DNA of 64,000 nucleotides from Agromyces albus (GTDB lineage: Bacteria > Actinomycetota > Actinomycetes > Actinomycetales > Microbacteriaceae). Positions 33,048-41,094 of this stretch are shown here, piece by piece. Position numbers and translations under genes: made by a program. Under the pieces are notes generated by a model that ran no database searches, had not been told where the DNA came from, and saw nothing but the letters and a program-made list of their open reading frames with translations. Location: assembly GCF_004134825.1 (NCBI RefSeq), contig NZ_SDPN01000011.1:1-64000 (forward strand). Direction: 5' to 3'. The number at the start of each line of letters is the position of its first letter. Position 1 is the first letter of the stretch.

Positions 33048-33695
33048 CTACGCCGCCAGAAGTCGCTCGGCCCGATCGAGGTTGGCCTCGAGCTCCTCGC
33101 GGTTCTGCCGCGCGACGTACGCGGGCTGATCGCGCTCGACCCGCCAGCTCTCGGAGAGCGGTCCGACGTTCACGGTGTCGAAGCCGAACTCGTCGTAGAG
33201 GGCGGTGACGAGTTCGATGGCGTCGTCGAAGTCGCTCGCGGTCGCGAGGGCGCGGCGGTTCGGCGAACCGGCGGCACTGCCGTCGGTGAGGATGTCGCCC
33301 CAGCCGATGTGATTGAACGCCTTCGCCACACGCGACTCGGGCAGGTGCGCCTGAATGAGGGCGGAGGTGGTGGTGCGGGCGCCGTCGAGCTCGGGAATGC
33401 GGCCATCGCGCTCCCAGTAGTAGTTGTTCGTGTCGAGCACGATCTTGCCCGCGAGCGGGGCGACCGGAATCGACGGGTACGCCTTGAGCGGCAGGGTCAC
33501 GATCACGAAGTCGCCGGCCGCGGCGGCGACCTCTGGGGTGCTCGCAGTCGCCCGCGGGCCGAGCTCGCCGATGAGGGCGCCGAGGGTTTCAGGCCCCCGC
33601 GAGTTGCTGATGGTCACGTCGTACCCGCGCTCGATGAGCCCGCGTGCGAGGGTTCCGCCGATGTTGCCTGCGCCGATGATTCCGATTCTCGTCAT
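33048..33695 (-). CDS. NADP-dependent oxidoreductase of the F420:NADPH reductase-like family
   Basis: 215-residue single-domain dinucleotide-binding protein beginning RIGIIGAGNIGGTLA with the family's NSRGPET phosphate-binding segment. The C-terminal half has the KAFNHIGWGD motif. Related to NADPH-dependent F420 reductase (coenzyme F420-0 oxidoreductase family, YqfF-like ProC fold); electron acceptor not certain. Monocistronic. Confidence 0.8.
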   Translation of the reverse strand: MTRIGIIGAGNIGGTLARGLIERGYDVTISNSRGPETLGALIGELGPRATASTPEVAAAAGDFVIVTLPLKAYPSIPVAPLAGKIVLDTNNYYWERDGRIPELDGARTTTSALIQAHLPESRVAKAFNHIGWGDILTDGSAAGSPNRRALATASDFDDAIELVTALYDEFGFDTVNVGPLSESWRVERDQPAYVARQNREELEANLDRAERLLAA

Positions 33696-33774
33696 GCGAG
33701 AGGAGAACGCAGGCGGGTCGGGTGTATTCCGCCCGACGTCAAAACCGTCGCGAAGCGCGCCGCCTGCCCGACCC

Positions 33775-34827
33775 CTAGGGGATGAGGCGCCGGTCGCGGA
33801 GATTCTGGAAGATCCGCAGGAACATGGACTCGGTGTCGACGTATTCGTAGAAACCAGCCCGGCGCGATTTCGAGGTGTCCGCGATGACGTCATAGTCCCA
33901 GGCGAAGACGAAATCACCGAACTGCCACGACGACACGTCCTCGTAGGGCGTCTGAACCAGACCGTGGCGTTCCACCATCTCGCTCCAGAGGCCGGCCTTG
34001 TCGCCCATGACGTCGGTGAGGCTCATCGTCAGTGGCGGCGCAATGTCGAGGTCGAAGAACGCGGCGAGCTTCGGCCACATCGACGACCACCGGAACAGGT
34101 CACCGTTGGTGATGTTGTAGGCCTGGTTCCGGCTCTCCGGATTGGTCGCCGCCCAGACGGTCGCTTTCGCGAGCAGGTCCGCGTCGGTCATCTCGATCAG
34201 GCTCGTGTACGCCCCGGGCTCTCCGGGGAAGCGAAGCGGGATCCCCAGCTCCTTGCTCATCGACGCATAGACGGCGATGACCATCGCGAGGTTCATCGGA
34301 TTGCCGAGGCCGACGCCGGCCACGACCGATGGGCGAAGGGCCGACCAGGACCACGGCGCGCCATCCTGGCGCCGTTCGAGGAACTGCTGCTGGTCGACAT
34401 TGAACTCGGGCGGCATGTGCGGCGGGTCGTCCTCCTTCGCCGGCGTGGCGAAGGGACCCAGATGCGCGCCGTAGACCTTGTACCCCTGCATAAGGCTGAT
34501 GTGCTCGAGCGCCGGTGCCGCGGGCTCGATCGCGTCGACGACGTTGGTCAGCATCGCCAGGTTCGGTCCGACCAGCTCCGCCCAGGAGGGCCGGTCCTGG
34601 TATGCGGCGTAGAAGACGTGCGTCACGTCGACCAGCTCGCTCAGCTTGGCGATCGAGTCATCGCGGTTGAGGAGATCGACCGCAACGTGCCGAACCGCAC
34701 CGGCATCCGTTCCGCCACGGCGTGAGAGCCCCACGATATTCCAGCCGCCTTCGCGCTCCAGGTGAGCGATGAGGTTTCCCCCGATCACTCCTCGCGCTCC
34801 GACCACCAATGCTGTCTTCTGATCCAT
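33775..34827 (-). CDS. PRISE-like short-chain reductase
   Basis: 350-residue extended SDR with cofactor motif VVGARGVIGGNL and the motif LMQGYKVYGAHLGP, typical of progesterone 5-beta-reductase/iridoid synthase-type (PRISE) enzymes, which reduce activated C=C bonds with NADPH. The natural substrate in bacteria is unknown. It is divergent from an ArsR-type regulator whose operators cover its promoter. Codon use is slightly less GC-rich than the surroundings. Confidence 0.82.
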   Translation of the reverse strand: MDQKTALVVGARGVIGGNLIAHLEREGGWNIVGLSRRGGTDAGAVRHVAVDLLNRDDSIAKLSELVDVTHVFYAAYQDRPSWAELVGPNLAMLTNVVDAIEPAAPALEHISLMQGYKVYGAHLGPFATPAKEDDPPHMPPEFNVDQQQFLERRQDGAPWSWSALRPSVVAGVGLGNPMNLAMVIAVYASMSKELGIPLRFPGEPGAYTSLIEMTDADLLAKATVWAATNPESRNQAYNITNGDLFRWSSMWPKLAAFFDLDIAPPLTMSLTDVMGDKAGLWSEMVERHGLVQTPYEDVSSWQFGDFVFAWDYDVIADTSKSRRAGFYEYVDTESMFLRIFQNLRDRRLIP

Positions 34828-34842
34828 TTCGCCCCCGTCGTC

Positions 34843-34895
34843 AAATCGTGATTTACCGATCTATTGTCTAGCACAACATCGATAAATCCCGATAT
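34843..34895. promoter_or_regulatory. ArsR-type operator pair between PRISE gene and regulator
   Basis: AAATCGTGATTTACCGAT (34843-34860) and ATCGATAAATCCCGATAT (34878-34895) are inverted copies that match at most positions. A -10 box TACACT at 34901 lies seven bases before the regulator start codon. Confidence 0.75.
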
Positions 34896-34913
34896 TGCGA
34901 TACACTCGGCGAT

Positions 34914-35228
34914 GTGGCTGAGTTGACGGAAGAGGAGATGGTCGCAGCGTTCAAGGCGCTGGGTCATCCGACGCGGCTGGCGATCCTCGGCTGGTTGAAG
35001 GAACCCGAATCGTTCCCGCCGCAAGACCGGCCGGCTGCCGAGGTCGGGGTGTGCCTGAAGCACATCCAGGCCAGGGCCGGGGTGTCGCAGTCGACGGCCT
35101 CCCAGTTCATGGCAACACTGCAGCGCGCCGGGCTGGTCACGTGCACCAGGGTCGGCCAATGGTCCCACTACCGCCGTGACGAAGACGCCATCGCCGCGCT
35201 CGGCCAGAAGGTCGCGCTCAACGTATAG
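34914..35228 (+). CDS. ArsR-family regulator, probable redox or xenobiotic sensor
   Basis: 104-residue winged-helix repressor with GHPTRLAILGWL and recognition helix SQSTASQFMATLQ. It has a single cysteine in the centre (VGVCLKHI) and one near the C-terminal part (LVTCTR). Starts with GTG and is probably leaderless. Likely represses itself and the divergent PRISE reductase. The signal is unknown. Confidence 0.83.
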   Translation: MAELTEEEMVAAFKALGHPTRLAILGWLKEPESFPPQDRPAAEVGVCLKHIQARAGVSQSTASQFMATLQRAGLVTCTRVGQWSHYRRDEDAIAALGQKVALNV

Positions 35229-35331
35229 ATCTGGATTCCCCGATGCTCGCGGGTGGACAATGGAGAAGGGCCAGCTGCGTCCGCATGTCGCGCCCGCTGC
35301 CGTGGCCCCACCCGATCGCGGAGTCGAAGAG

Positions 35332-35661
35332 ATGACAGCGACGCCTCCTGAGCACGGCCGGCCGGTGCCGAACGCCGATTCGCCCCCTTCCGAGGCGCCC
35401 CCCGCTCCGCCTGTGCCGCCGAGGCCCAATGCGCACGTGACCGCGCTCATCGTGTGGCTCACGATCTTCCCGCTCGTCGCCATCTTCAGCACGCTGCTCG
35501 GACCGGTGATGATCGACTGGCATCCCGTGCTCAGAGCGTTGGTGCTCACCCTCGTCGTCGTTCCGATCGCCGCGTACTGGCTCATGCCGCAGATGTTCCG
35601 GTGGTACGGGGCGTGGGCGCGGCGTCGGGCCATGCGGCGCGCAGGCAAGCCCGCGCAGTAG
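35332..35661 (+). CDS. Small two-helix membrane protein
   Basis: 109 residues: a Pro-rich N-terminus, two membrane helices (about 40-62 and 70-92) and a basic C-terminus. The pattern WLTIFPLVAIFSTLLGP... then LVVVPIAAYWLMP recalls the membrane tail of some antibiotic-biosynthesis-monooxygenase proteins, here without the enzymatic domain. The ATG follows GGAG. Function unknown. Confidence 0.7.
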   Translation: MTATPPEHGRPVPNADSPPSEAPPAPPVPPRPNAHVTALIVWLTIFPLVAIFSTLLGPVMIDWHPVLRALVLTLVVVPIAAYWLMPQMFRWYGAWARRRAMRRAGKPAQ

Positions 35662-35674
35662 AGCGGATGCGGCG

Positions 35675-36244
35675 TCAGACCGGGCGATACGGCTCGAGCA
35701 GACGACGCACCGACTCCGACAGCACGCGACGGAGCGTTGCCCGGTCGATGAGGCTGCTCGCCGGGTCGGCGCCCGTCATCATCAGCCCGCCACCCGCGAT
35801 GATGAGTGCCGCCCGTGCCGCGGGTGTCGGGTGCTCGCCGATGAGCGCACGGTCGAGTTGTGCGGTGAGCGAGGCGAACGACTCGTCGGCGGTAACGAAC
35901 TCCGCGACCGCGGCATCCCTGCGGATCATCGCGGCGATCTCGCCGTGCTCCATCACGAGATCGACGAGTCCGTCGAGCACCATGTCGAAGTCATCGGCTC
36001 GCGAGCCAGCCTGCTCGACGCTTCGCGGGATGCTCCGCATCTGCTTGATCGCGGGCTCGAGCACTGCTGCGAGGATCTCGGCCTTCGAAGGGAACTGGTG
36101 GTACACGGCCGCTTTGGTGACCCCGAGGGCACCGGCGATCATCTGCAGCGAGGTCGCGGCGAAGCCGCGCTCGATGAAGAGGGACCGCGCGGTACGGATC
36201 ACCCGGTCTCGCGCCGAGACCGTGCCGCCTCGATCCTCTGCCAC
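35675..36244 (-). CDS. TetR-family regulator
   Basis: 189 residues: helix-turn-helix at about 10-55 (ARSLFIERGFAATSLQMIAGALGVTKAAVYHQF) and a helical ligand domain. The GTG start at 36244 follows a perfect AGGAGG. Divergent from the alcohol dehydrogenase; two identical palindromes between the genes are the expected operators. Ligand unknown. Confidence 0.88.
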   Translation of the reverse strand: MAEDRGGTVSARDRVIRTARSLFIERGFAATSLQMIAGALGVTKAAVYHQFPSKAEILAAVLEPAIKQMRSIPRSVEQAGSRADDFDMVLDGLVDLVMEHGEIAAMIRRDAAVAEFVTADESFASLTAQLDRALIGEHPTPAARAALIIAGGGLMMTGADPASSLIDRATLRRVLSESVRRLLEPYRPV

Positions 36245-36294
36245 GCGCACCTCCTGAGTGTCGGCTGCGACTCTACCGGAACAGTTGAGGCGAA

Positions 36295-36340
36295 CTAGCC
36301 GATCGGCTATCCTCGTGATCGATCCTAGCCGATCGGCTAG
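36295..36340. promoter_or_regulatory. Twin TetR operators
   Basis: CTAGCCGATCGGCTAT (36295-36310) and CTAGCCGATCGGCTAG (36325-36340) are palindromes with centres 30 bases apart, close to three helical turns, which suits co-operative binding of two dimers over the divergent promoters. Confidence 0.88.
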
Positions 36341-36400
36341 GCGGTTGACGGATGCCCCGGCACCGGCGACCCCGACCACACCCGTGAAAGGCGCCCGACG

Positions 36401-37450
36401 ATGAGCCCCCAGGCATCCGTCTCCCCCACTGACACCATGCACGCCGTCTACGTCACCGGTCCCGGAACCGTGGCGAAGCTCGAGGTGCCGCGACCCACGG
36501 CCGGACCGCGCGACATCCTCGTGAAGGTACGCGCCTGCGGCATCTGCGGCTCCGACGCCTTTTATACGCAGATCGGCGGCATCCCGCCCAGACAGGGCGA
36601 GACCCCGCTCGGCCACGAGCCGGCAGGCGAGGTCGTCGAGGTCGGGGCCGAGGTCGCCGGCATTCCGCTCGGTGCGCATGTCGTGATCAACCCGATGGTC
36701 GCGCCGAGCGGCATCATCGGCAACGGCGGCGCGACCGGCGCCCTCGCGAGCTACCTGCTCATCGAGGACGCCGTGCTCGGCTCGAGTGTGGCGATCGTGC
36801 CCGACCACATCCCGTTCGCGGTCGCCGCCCTCAACGAGCCGATGGCCGTCGCCCGTCACGGCGTCAATCGCCTCGAGCCGAAGCCCACCGACAAGGTCGT
36901 CGTGTTCGGAGCCGGCCCTATCGGCCTCGGAGCGGCCATCGGCTTCAAGCTCCGCGGCGTCGAGAGCGTGGTCGTCGTCGACCTCATCCCCGCCCGCCTC
37001 GAGACCGCACTCGAGGTCGGCGCCGACGCCGTCATCAACTCGGCTGAGGAAGACGTCGTCGCGCGCCTCGTCGAGCTGCACGGCAACGAGCCGCGGCGCC
37101 CAGGCGAGTCGCGGCCCGGCACCGACCTCTACCTCGATGCCGCGGGCGCTCCCGTCGTGATCGACACCATCCTGAAGAACGCCAAGCACGGCGCGAAGCT
37201 CGGCATCGTCGCGGTGCACAAGAAGCCCGTCGAGGTGGACTTCGGCTCGATCCTCTCGACGGAGCTCACGATCGTGATGGCGATGGGCTATCCGACAGAG
37301 ATCTTCGAGGTCACGAACGACATCATCGAGCACTGGGAACGGTACGCCGCCATCGTCAGCGACCAGTTCTCGTTCGACGACGTCGAGGAGGCGCTCGCGA
37401 CCGCGGCGACGCCCGGCGCGGCCGACAAGGTGGTCGTGACCTTCGACTGA
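36401..37450 (+). CDS. Medium-chain alcohol/polyol dehydrogenase without the structural zinc site
   Basis: 349 residues. The catalytic zinc ligands (CGICGSD, GHE) and the cofactor motif GAGPIG near 175 are present. The four-cysteine structural-zinc lobe normally near 95-115 is missing; that stretch reads NPMVAPSGIIGNGG. Similar to zinc-dependent sorbitol/2,3-butanediol-type dehydrogenases. Probably controlled by the divergent TetR protein. Substrate unknown. Confidence 0.87.
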   Translation: MSPQASVSPTDTMHAVYVTGPGTVAKLEVPRPTAGPRDILVKVRACGICGSDAFYTQIGGIPPRQGETPLGHEPAGEVVEVGAEVAGIPLGAHVVINPMVAPSGIIGNGGATGALASYLLIEDAVLGSSVAIVPDHIPFAVAALNEPMAVARHGVNRLEPKPTDKVVVFGAGPIGLGAAIGFKLRGVESVVVVDLIPARLETALEVGADAVINSAEEDVVARLVELHGNEPRRPGESRPGTDLYLDAAGAPVVIDTILKNAKHGAKLGIVAVHKKPVEVDFGSILSTELTIVMAMGYPTEIFEVTNDIIEHWERYAAIVSDQFSFDDVEEALATAATPGAADKVVVTFD

Positions 37451-37490
37451 GGTACGTGCGCCTGTCGGCGGTCGGGTGCAGACTGAGGGC

Positions 37491-38195
37491 ATGTGCGGAC
37501 GCTTCGCGAACGACGCCAAAGTCGACGAGATGATCCAGGAGTTCGTCGCGCAAGGCAACGACTACCGCGACTGGAGACCCCAGTACTCGCTTGCCCCCAC
37601 CCAGCTGGTGCCGATCGTGCGCGAGCGCCAGAACAAGGAGACGGGCGAGATCGTGCGGTCGATCGAGCCGGCCGTCTGGAACTTCCACCCCGCCTTCATG
37701 AAGGAGTCGAAGCGCCCGCAGTTCAACACCCGCATCGAGACCGTCGCCACGAACGGGCTGTGGAAGGGTGCATTCGCGTCATCCCGATGCCTCGTGCCGA
37801 TGCGCGGCTACTACGAGTGGACCGGCGAGCCGGGCAACAAGCAGGCGTTCTTCCTGCACGGCCCACAGCCGATGCTCGCCGCGGCCGGCATCTACACGGC
37901 GCGCAAGGTCGGCGACGAATGGGAGGTGTCGACCTCGATCATCACGCGCGAGGCTCGGGATGCCTCGGGCGAGGTGCACGACCGCATGCCGGTCTTCCTC
38001 GACCGCGACGCGTGGGACGAATACCTCGCCCCGGTCAAGCTCGACGACGACGGCAAGGAGGAGATGGTCGCACTCCTCAATGCCGAATCCGAGAAGGTGG
38101 CCTCGACCATCACGAACTACGAGGTCGATCGCAAGGTGAACAACACGCGCGCGGTCGACCCCGAAGACCCCACGCTCATCGAGCCGCTCGAGTGA
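37491..38195 (+). CDS. SRAP (HMCES/YedK) abasic-site protein
   Basis: 234 residues starting MCGRF. Once Met1 is removed, Cys2 forms a covalent link to abasic sites in single-stranded DNA; other family residues (the GYYEW glutamate and the His of VHDRMP) are present. Protects stalled forks and is often SOS-linked. An ATG five codons earlier would bury the cysteine, so the start at 37491 is secure. It is followed by a HAD gene after four bases. Confidence 0.93.
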   Translation: MCGRFANDAKVDEMIQEFVAQGNDYRDWRPQYSLAPTQLVPIVRERQNKETGEIVRSIEPAVWNFHPAFMKESKRPQFNTRIETVATNGLWKGAFASSRCLVPMRGYYEWTGEPGNKQAFFLHGPQPMLAAAGIYTARKVGDEWEVSTSIITREARDASGEVHDRMPVFLDRDAWDEYLAPVKLDDDGKEEMVALLNAESEKVASTITNYEVDRKVNNTRAVDPEDPTLIEPLE

Positions 38196-38199
38196 CCCG

Positions 38200-38868
38200 G
38201 TGAGCACTTCAGGCCGGCCGCGCGCGGTTCTCTTCGACGTCGATGGCACCCTCGTCGACTCCAACTACCTGCATGTCGAGGCCTGGCACCACGCGTTCGA
38301 GCGGCTCGGAGTGGCCGCCGATGCGTGGCGCATTCATCGCGCCATCGGGCAGGATTCCGCTCGGCTCATCACGATGGTGGCCGGCGAACGCGACGAGGCG
38401 TGGATCGAGCGGGCGAAGGGCCTCCACAGCGACTTCTACCGCGACCTCGCGTCGCGCCTGCGCCCGTTCGACGGGTCTCGAGAGCTGCTCGCGGCAGTGG
38501 CCGATCGCGGCATCCGTGTCGTGCTCGCCACTTCGGCGCCCCGCGACGAGCTCGAGCTGTTGCTCGAAGCGCTCGACGCGGGCGACGCGATCCATGCCAC
38601 CACGTCGGCCGACGACGTCGAGACCGCCAAACCCGATCCGGCCATCATCGGGGTCGCGTTGCAACGCGCGGGAGCCGCCCCGTCTGAGGCCGTCTTCGTC
38701 GGCGATTCCACCTGGGACATGATCGCCGCCGGGCGCGCGGGAGTCACGGCATACGGGCTCCGCTCGGGCGGCATCCCCGATGTCGAGCTCACGGATGCCG
38801 GTGCGCGAGCGGTCTTCGATGACCCGGGCGACCTGCACGCGAACCTCGACGAGATCGTCGGCGGCTGA
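38200..38868 (+). CDS. HAD-family hydrolase (phosphatase)
   Basis: 222 residues with DVDGT (nucleophile Asp), a helical cap, the Lys of AKPDP and the final acidic pair in GDSTWD. Subfamily IA. Removes phosphate from an unknown small molecule; phosphoglycolate- or sugar-phosphatase activities are usual. Starts with GTG and is probably co-transcribed with the SRAP gene. Confidence 0.87.
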   Translation: MSTSGRPRAVLFDVDGTLVDSNYLHVEAWHHAFERLGVAADAWRIHRAIGQDSARLITMVAGERDEAWIERAKGLHSDFYRDLASRLRPFDGSRELLAAVADRGIRVVLATSAPRDELELLLEALDAGDAIHATTSADDVETAKPDPAIIGVALQRAGAAPSEAVFVGDSTWDMIAAGRAGVTAYGLRSGGIPDVELTDAGARAVFDDPGDLHANLDEIVGG

Positions 38869-38881
38869 GCGACGAACGTGC

Positions 38882-39439
38882 TCAGCGCGGGGCGAACGCC
38901 GCGTGGAAGAGCGCCCACGCTCGCCGTGCGACGTCGCGACGATCCTCGGGGTCGCTGCGGGCGAGCACGCCACTGAGCATCGAGACGGCGAGCAGCAGGT
39001 CGTCGGTGGCGACGTGGGCACCGATGCGGCCGGCCGCTCGCTCCCGATCGAGCGCTCGCTCGGCGATCTCGTAGAACCGCTCGCCCAGGTGCACGACCCG
39101 TGGATCGTGCGGATTGGCGGTGACCATGTCGATGAACGCCGTCGAGACGAGCGCCTGCTCGATCACGAGGTCGAGCAGGTCGTCGAGCGTCGTGTCGGGA
39201 CGGTCGACGATGGCCTCGAGGTTGCCGATGTTCTCGTCGAAGACGGCCACGGCGAGCGCCGTGCGATCGGGGAAGTGCCGGTAGAGGCTTCCCTGCCCCA
39301 CCCCCGCTCGTCGTGCCACGGTGCTGAGCGGTGCGGTGAGGCCCCCGGTCGCAAAGACCTCCCGTGCCGCTGCGATGAGCGCGCGCCGGTTCTCGGGCCC
39401 GGCACTGGGGCCACGATTCGCTTTCCGACTCCCAGACAC
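38882..39439 (-). CDS. TetR-family regulator
   Basis: 185 residues with a clear helix-turn-helix (REVFATGGLTAPLSTVARRAGVGQGSLYRHF) and a typical helical C-terminal domain. The GTG at 39439 is chosen because upstream codons run through the palindrome. Divergent from an SDR gene, which it likely represses. Confidence 0.86.
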   Translation of the reverse strand: MSGSRKANRGPSAGPENRRALIAAAREVFATGGLTAPLSTVARRAGVGQGSLYRHFPDRTALAVAVFDENIGNLEAIVDRPDTTLDDLLDLVIEQALVSTAFIDMVTANPHDPRVVHLGERFYEIAERALDRERAAGRIGAHVATDDLLLAVSMLSGVLARSDPEDRRDVARRAWALFHAAFAPR

Positions 39440-39452
39440 GGGTGTTAGCGTA

Positions 39453-39476
39453 CTACCGGACAAGGGTGTCCGGTAG
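39453..39476. promoter_or_regulatory. TetR operator
   Basis: CTACCGGACA and TGTCCGGTAG are perfect inverted arms around AGGG, located 13 bases before the TetR start and within the promoter region of the divergent SDR gene. Confidence 0.85.
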
Positions 39477-39566
39477 CACGCACGACTCGCTGCACGGCAC
39501 GCTGCCGAGGCATCCGTCACGCCCCGTCAACCGCACAGAACCCGAGAAGAAGAAGGAAACGCTCGC

Positions 39567-40613
39567 ATGACCATCTCCCCCGCACCGCTCAGCGGTGACG
39601 CCTCGATCGGCACTTGGCTCGACCACTCCGTGGGCGGCCCCATTCTCCGCGACCTGCTCGCCCAATCCGGACAGAGCGCCGAGGTGATGCGGCCCGTGCG
39701 CCGGCTCGCGATCAAGCGCCTCGTCAAGCTCAGCCGCGGCTCGTTCACCCAGGAACAGCTCGACGAGCTCGTGCGCCGCGCAGCTGCCGGCGACGTTCCC
39801 GTCACGGAACCCGCCACCGAACCCGCCACCGCGCCCCCGGTCGAACGCCCCGAGTGGGTCGAACGCATCGACTCGGGCCGCTTCACCGGCAAGACGGTCA
39901 TCGTCACGGGAGCGGGCTCCGGCATCGGCCGCGCGACGGCATCGCGTGTGGCCCGGGAGGGCGGCCGAGTGATCGCCGTCGACATCTCGGAGGAGCGCCT
40001 CGACGAGTTCGTCGCCGAGCTGCCCGACGCCGACATCGTGCCCGTCGCCGCCGACATCACCGCCGACGACGCGATCGCGCGCATCCTGTCGGCCGCCGGC
40101 GACCGCATCGACGCCCTCGCGAACGTCGCCGGGATCATGGACGACATGACCCCCGTCGGCGAGATCTCCGACGCGGTCTGGAAGCGCGTGTTCGCGATCA
40201 ACGTCGACGGCACCATGAAGCTCATGCGCGCTGTCGTGCCGACCATGCTCGCCCGGGCGAACGGTTCGATCGTGAACGTCGCCTCCGAGGCGGCGCTGCG
40301 CGGCTCTGCGGCAGGCGCCGCGTACACCGCCTCGAAGCACGCCGTCGTCGGGCTCACCAAGAGCAGTGCCTTCATGTACGGCCCGAGCGGCATCCGCACC
40401 AACGCCGTGGCCCCCGGCCCCACCATCACGAACATCGAGGCGAAGTTCGCGTCGGCGCTCGGCGCTGAGCGCGTTCGGACGGGCATGGCGGTGATGCCCG
40501 AGGCCGCCGAGAGCGACGCCCTTGCCGCCTCGATCACCTTTCTGCTGAGCGACGACGGCGTGAACGTCAACGGCGTCGTGCTCGCGAGCGACGGCGGTTG
40601 GTCGGCCGCCTGA
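39567..40613 (+). CDS. SDR oxidoreductase with N-terminal helical extension
   Basis: 348 residues. The C-terminal 250 residues are a classical SDR with TGAGSGIG, NVA and catalytic YxxxK (YTASK). The first 100 residues are an extra segment (SIGTWLDHSVGGPILRDLL near 12, then an acidic/Pro linker with repeated TEPA) that is not part of the SDR fold. Good ribosome site (GAAGGAAA). Substrate unknown; regulated by the divergent TetR protein. Confidence 0.83.
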   Translation: MTISPAPLSGDASIGTWLDHSVGGPILRDLLAQSGQSAEVMRPVRRLAIKRLVKLSRGSFTQEQLDELVRRAAAGDVPVTEPATEPATAPPVERPEWVERIDSGRFTGKTVIVTGAGSGIGRATASRVAREGGRVIAVDISEERLDEFVAELPDADIVPVAADITADDAIARILSAAGDRIDALANVAGIMDDMTPVGEISDAVWKRVFAINVDGTMKLMRAVVPTMLARANGSIVNVASEAALRGSAAGAAYTASKHAVVGLTKSSAFMYGPSGIRTNAVAPGPTITNIEAKFASALGAERVRTGMAVMPEAAESDALAASITFLLSDDGVNVNGVVLASDGGWSAA

Positions 40614-40616
40614 CGA

Positions 40617-40919
40617 TCAGGATCGAACGAGCCGGGCGATGGCCTCGGATGCCTCGCGCAGCTTCTCTTCGGCCTCCTCGCCGCCTTCCTGGGCGGCCGT
40701 GAGCACGCAGTGCGTCATGTGGTCGTTCAGCAGGCCGAGCGCGACGGCCTCGAGCGCCTTGGTCATGGCCGACACCTGCGTGAGGATGTCGATGCAGTAC
40801 TTCTCATCGGAGACCATGCCCTGCAGCCCGCGCGCCTGGCCCTCGATGCGCCTCAGGCGTCGCAAGTACTCGTCTTTGTCGCTGATGTAGCCGTGGTGGC
40901 CGGTGGCCGTGTGGCTCAT
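40617..40919 (-). CDS. csoR: Copper-sensing repressor CsoR
   Basis: 100-residue all-helical repressor. The three copper ligands, Cys42, His67 and Cys71, have the spacing of Mycobacterium CsoR (C-x24-H-x3-C). Releases DNA on binding Cu(I). Divergent from the copper pump operon, with two CsoR boxes between. Its 3' end nearly touches the convergent SDR gene. Confidence 0.93.
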   Translation of the reverse strand: MSHTATGHHGYISDKDEYLRRLRRIEGQARGLQGMVSDEKYCIDILTQVSAMTKALEAVALGLLNDHMTHCVLTAAQEGGEEAEEKLREASEAIARLVRS

Positions 40920-40960
40920 GTGCGTCCTCGTTCCGCTCGTGCGAGCTGCGCTGCCCTCGG

Positions 40961-41010
40961 TTGACAGACTACCCCTGTGGGGTATAGGAAGAGTGTACCC
41001 CATGGGGGTA
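40961..41010. promoter_or_regulatory. Copper-regulated promoter with two CsoR boxes
   Basis: TACCCCTGTGGGGTA (40970-40984) and TACCCCATGGGGGTA (40996-41010) match the CsoR operator pattern. A - 35 box TTGACA at 40961 and a -10 box TATAGG at 40983 flank the first box, so CsoR would cover the promoter. Confidence 0.87.
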
Positions 41011-41019
41011 TATACTTCG

Positions 41020-41094
41020 ATGAGTTCGAGTGAGGACACACTGATGCGCGACACCAACGGCACCCACGAGTTCGTCGGCGGCCTGTCGCGATGA
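41020..41094 (+). CDS. 24-residue leader peptide overlapping copA
   Basis: The ATG at 41020 starts a reading frame of 24 codons ([20 protein letters not shown] and four more residues) whose TGA overlaps the copA ATG as ATGA. It follows the CsoR boxes with no ribosome site. Translation through it would deliver ribosomes to the copA start, which itself has only a weak site. Could instead be chance. Confidence 0.5.
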   Translation: MSSSEDTLMRDTNGTHEFVGGLSR

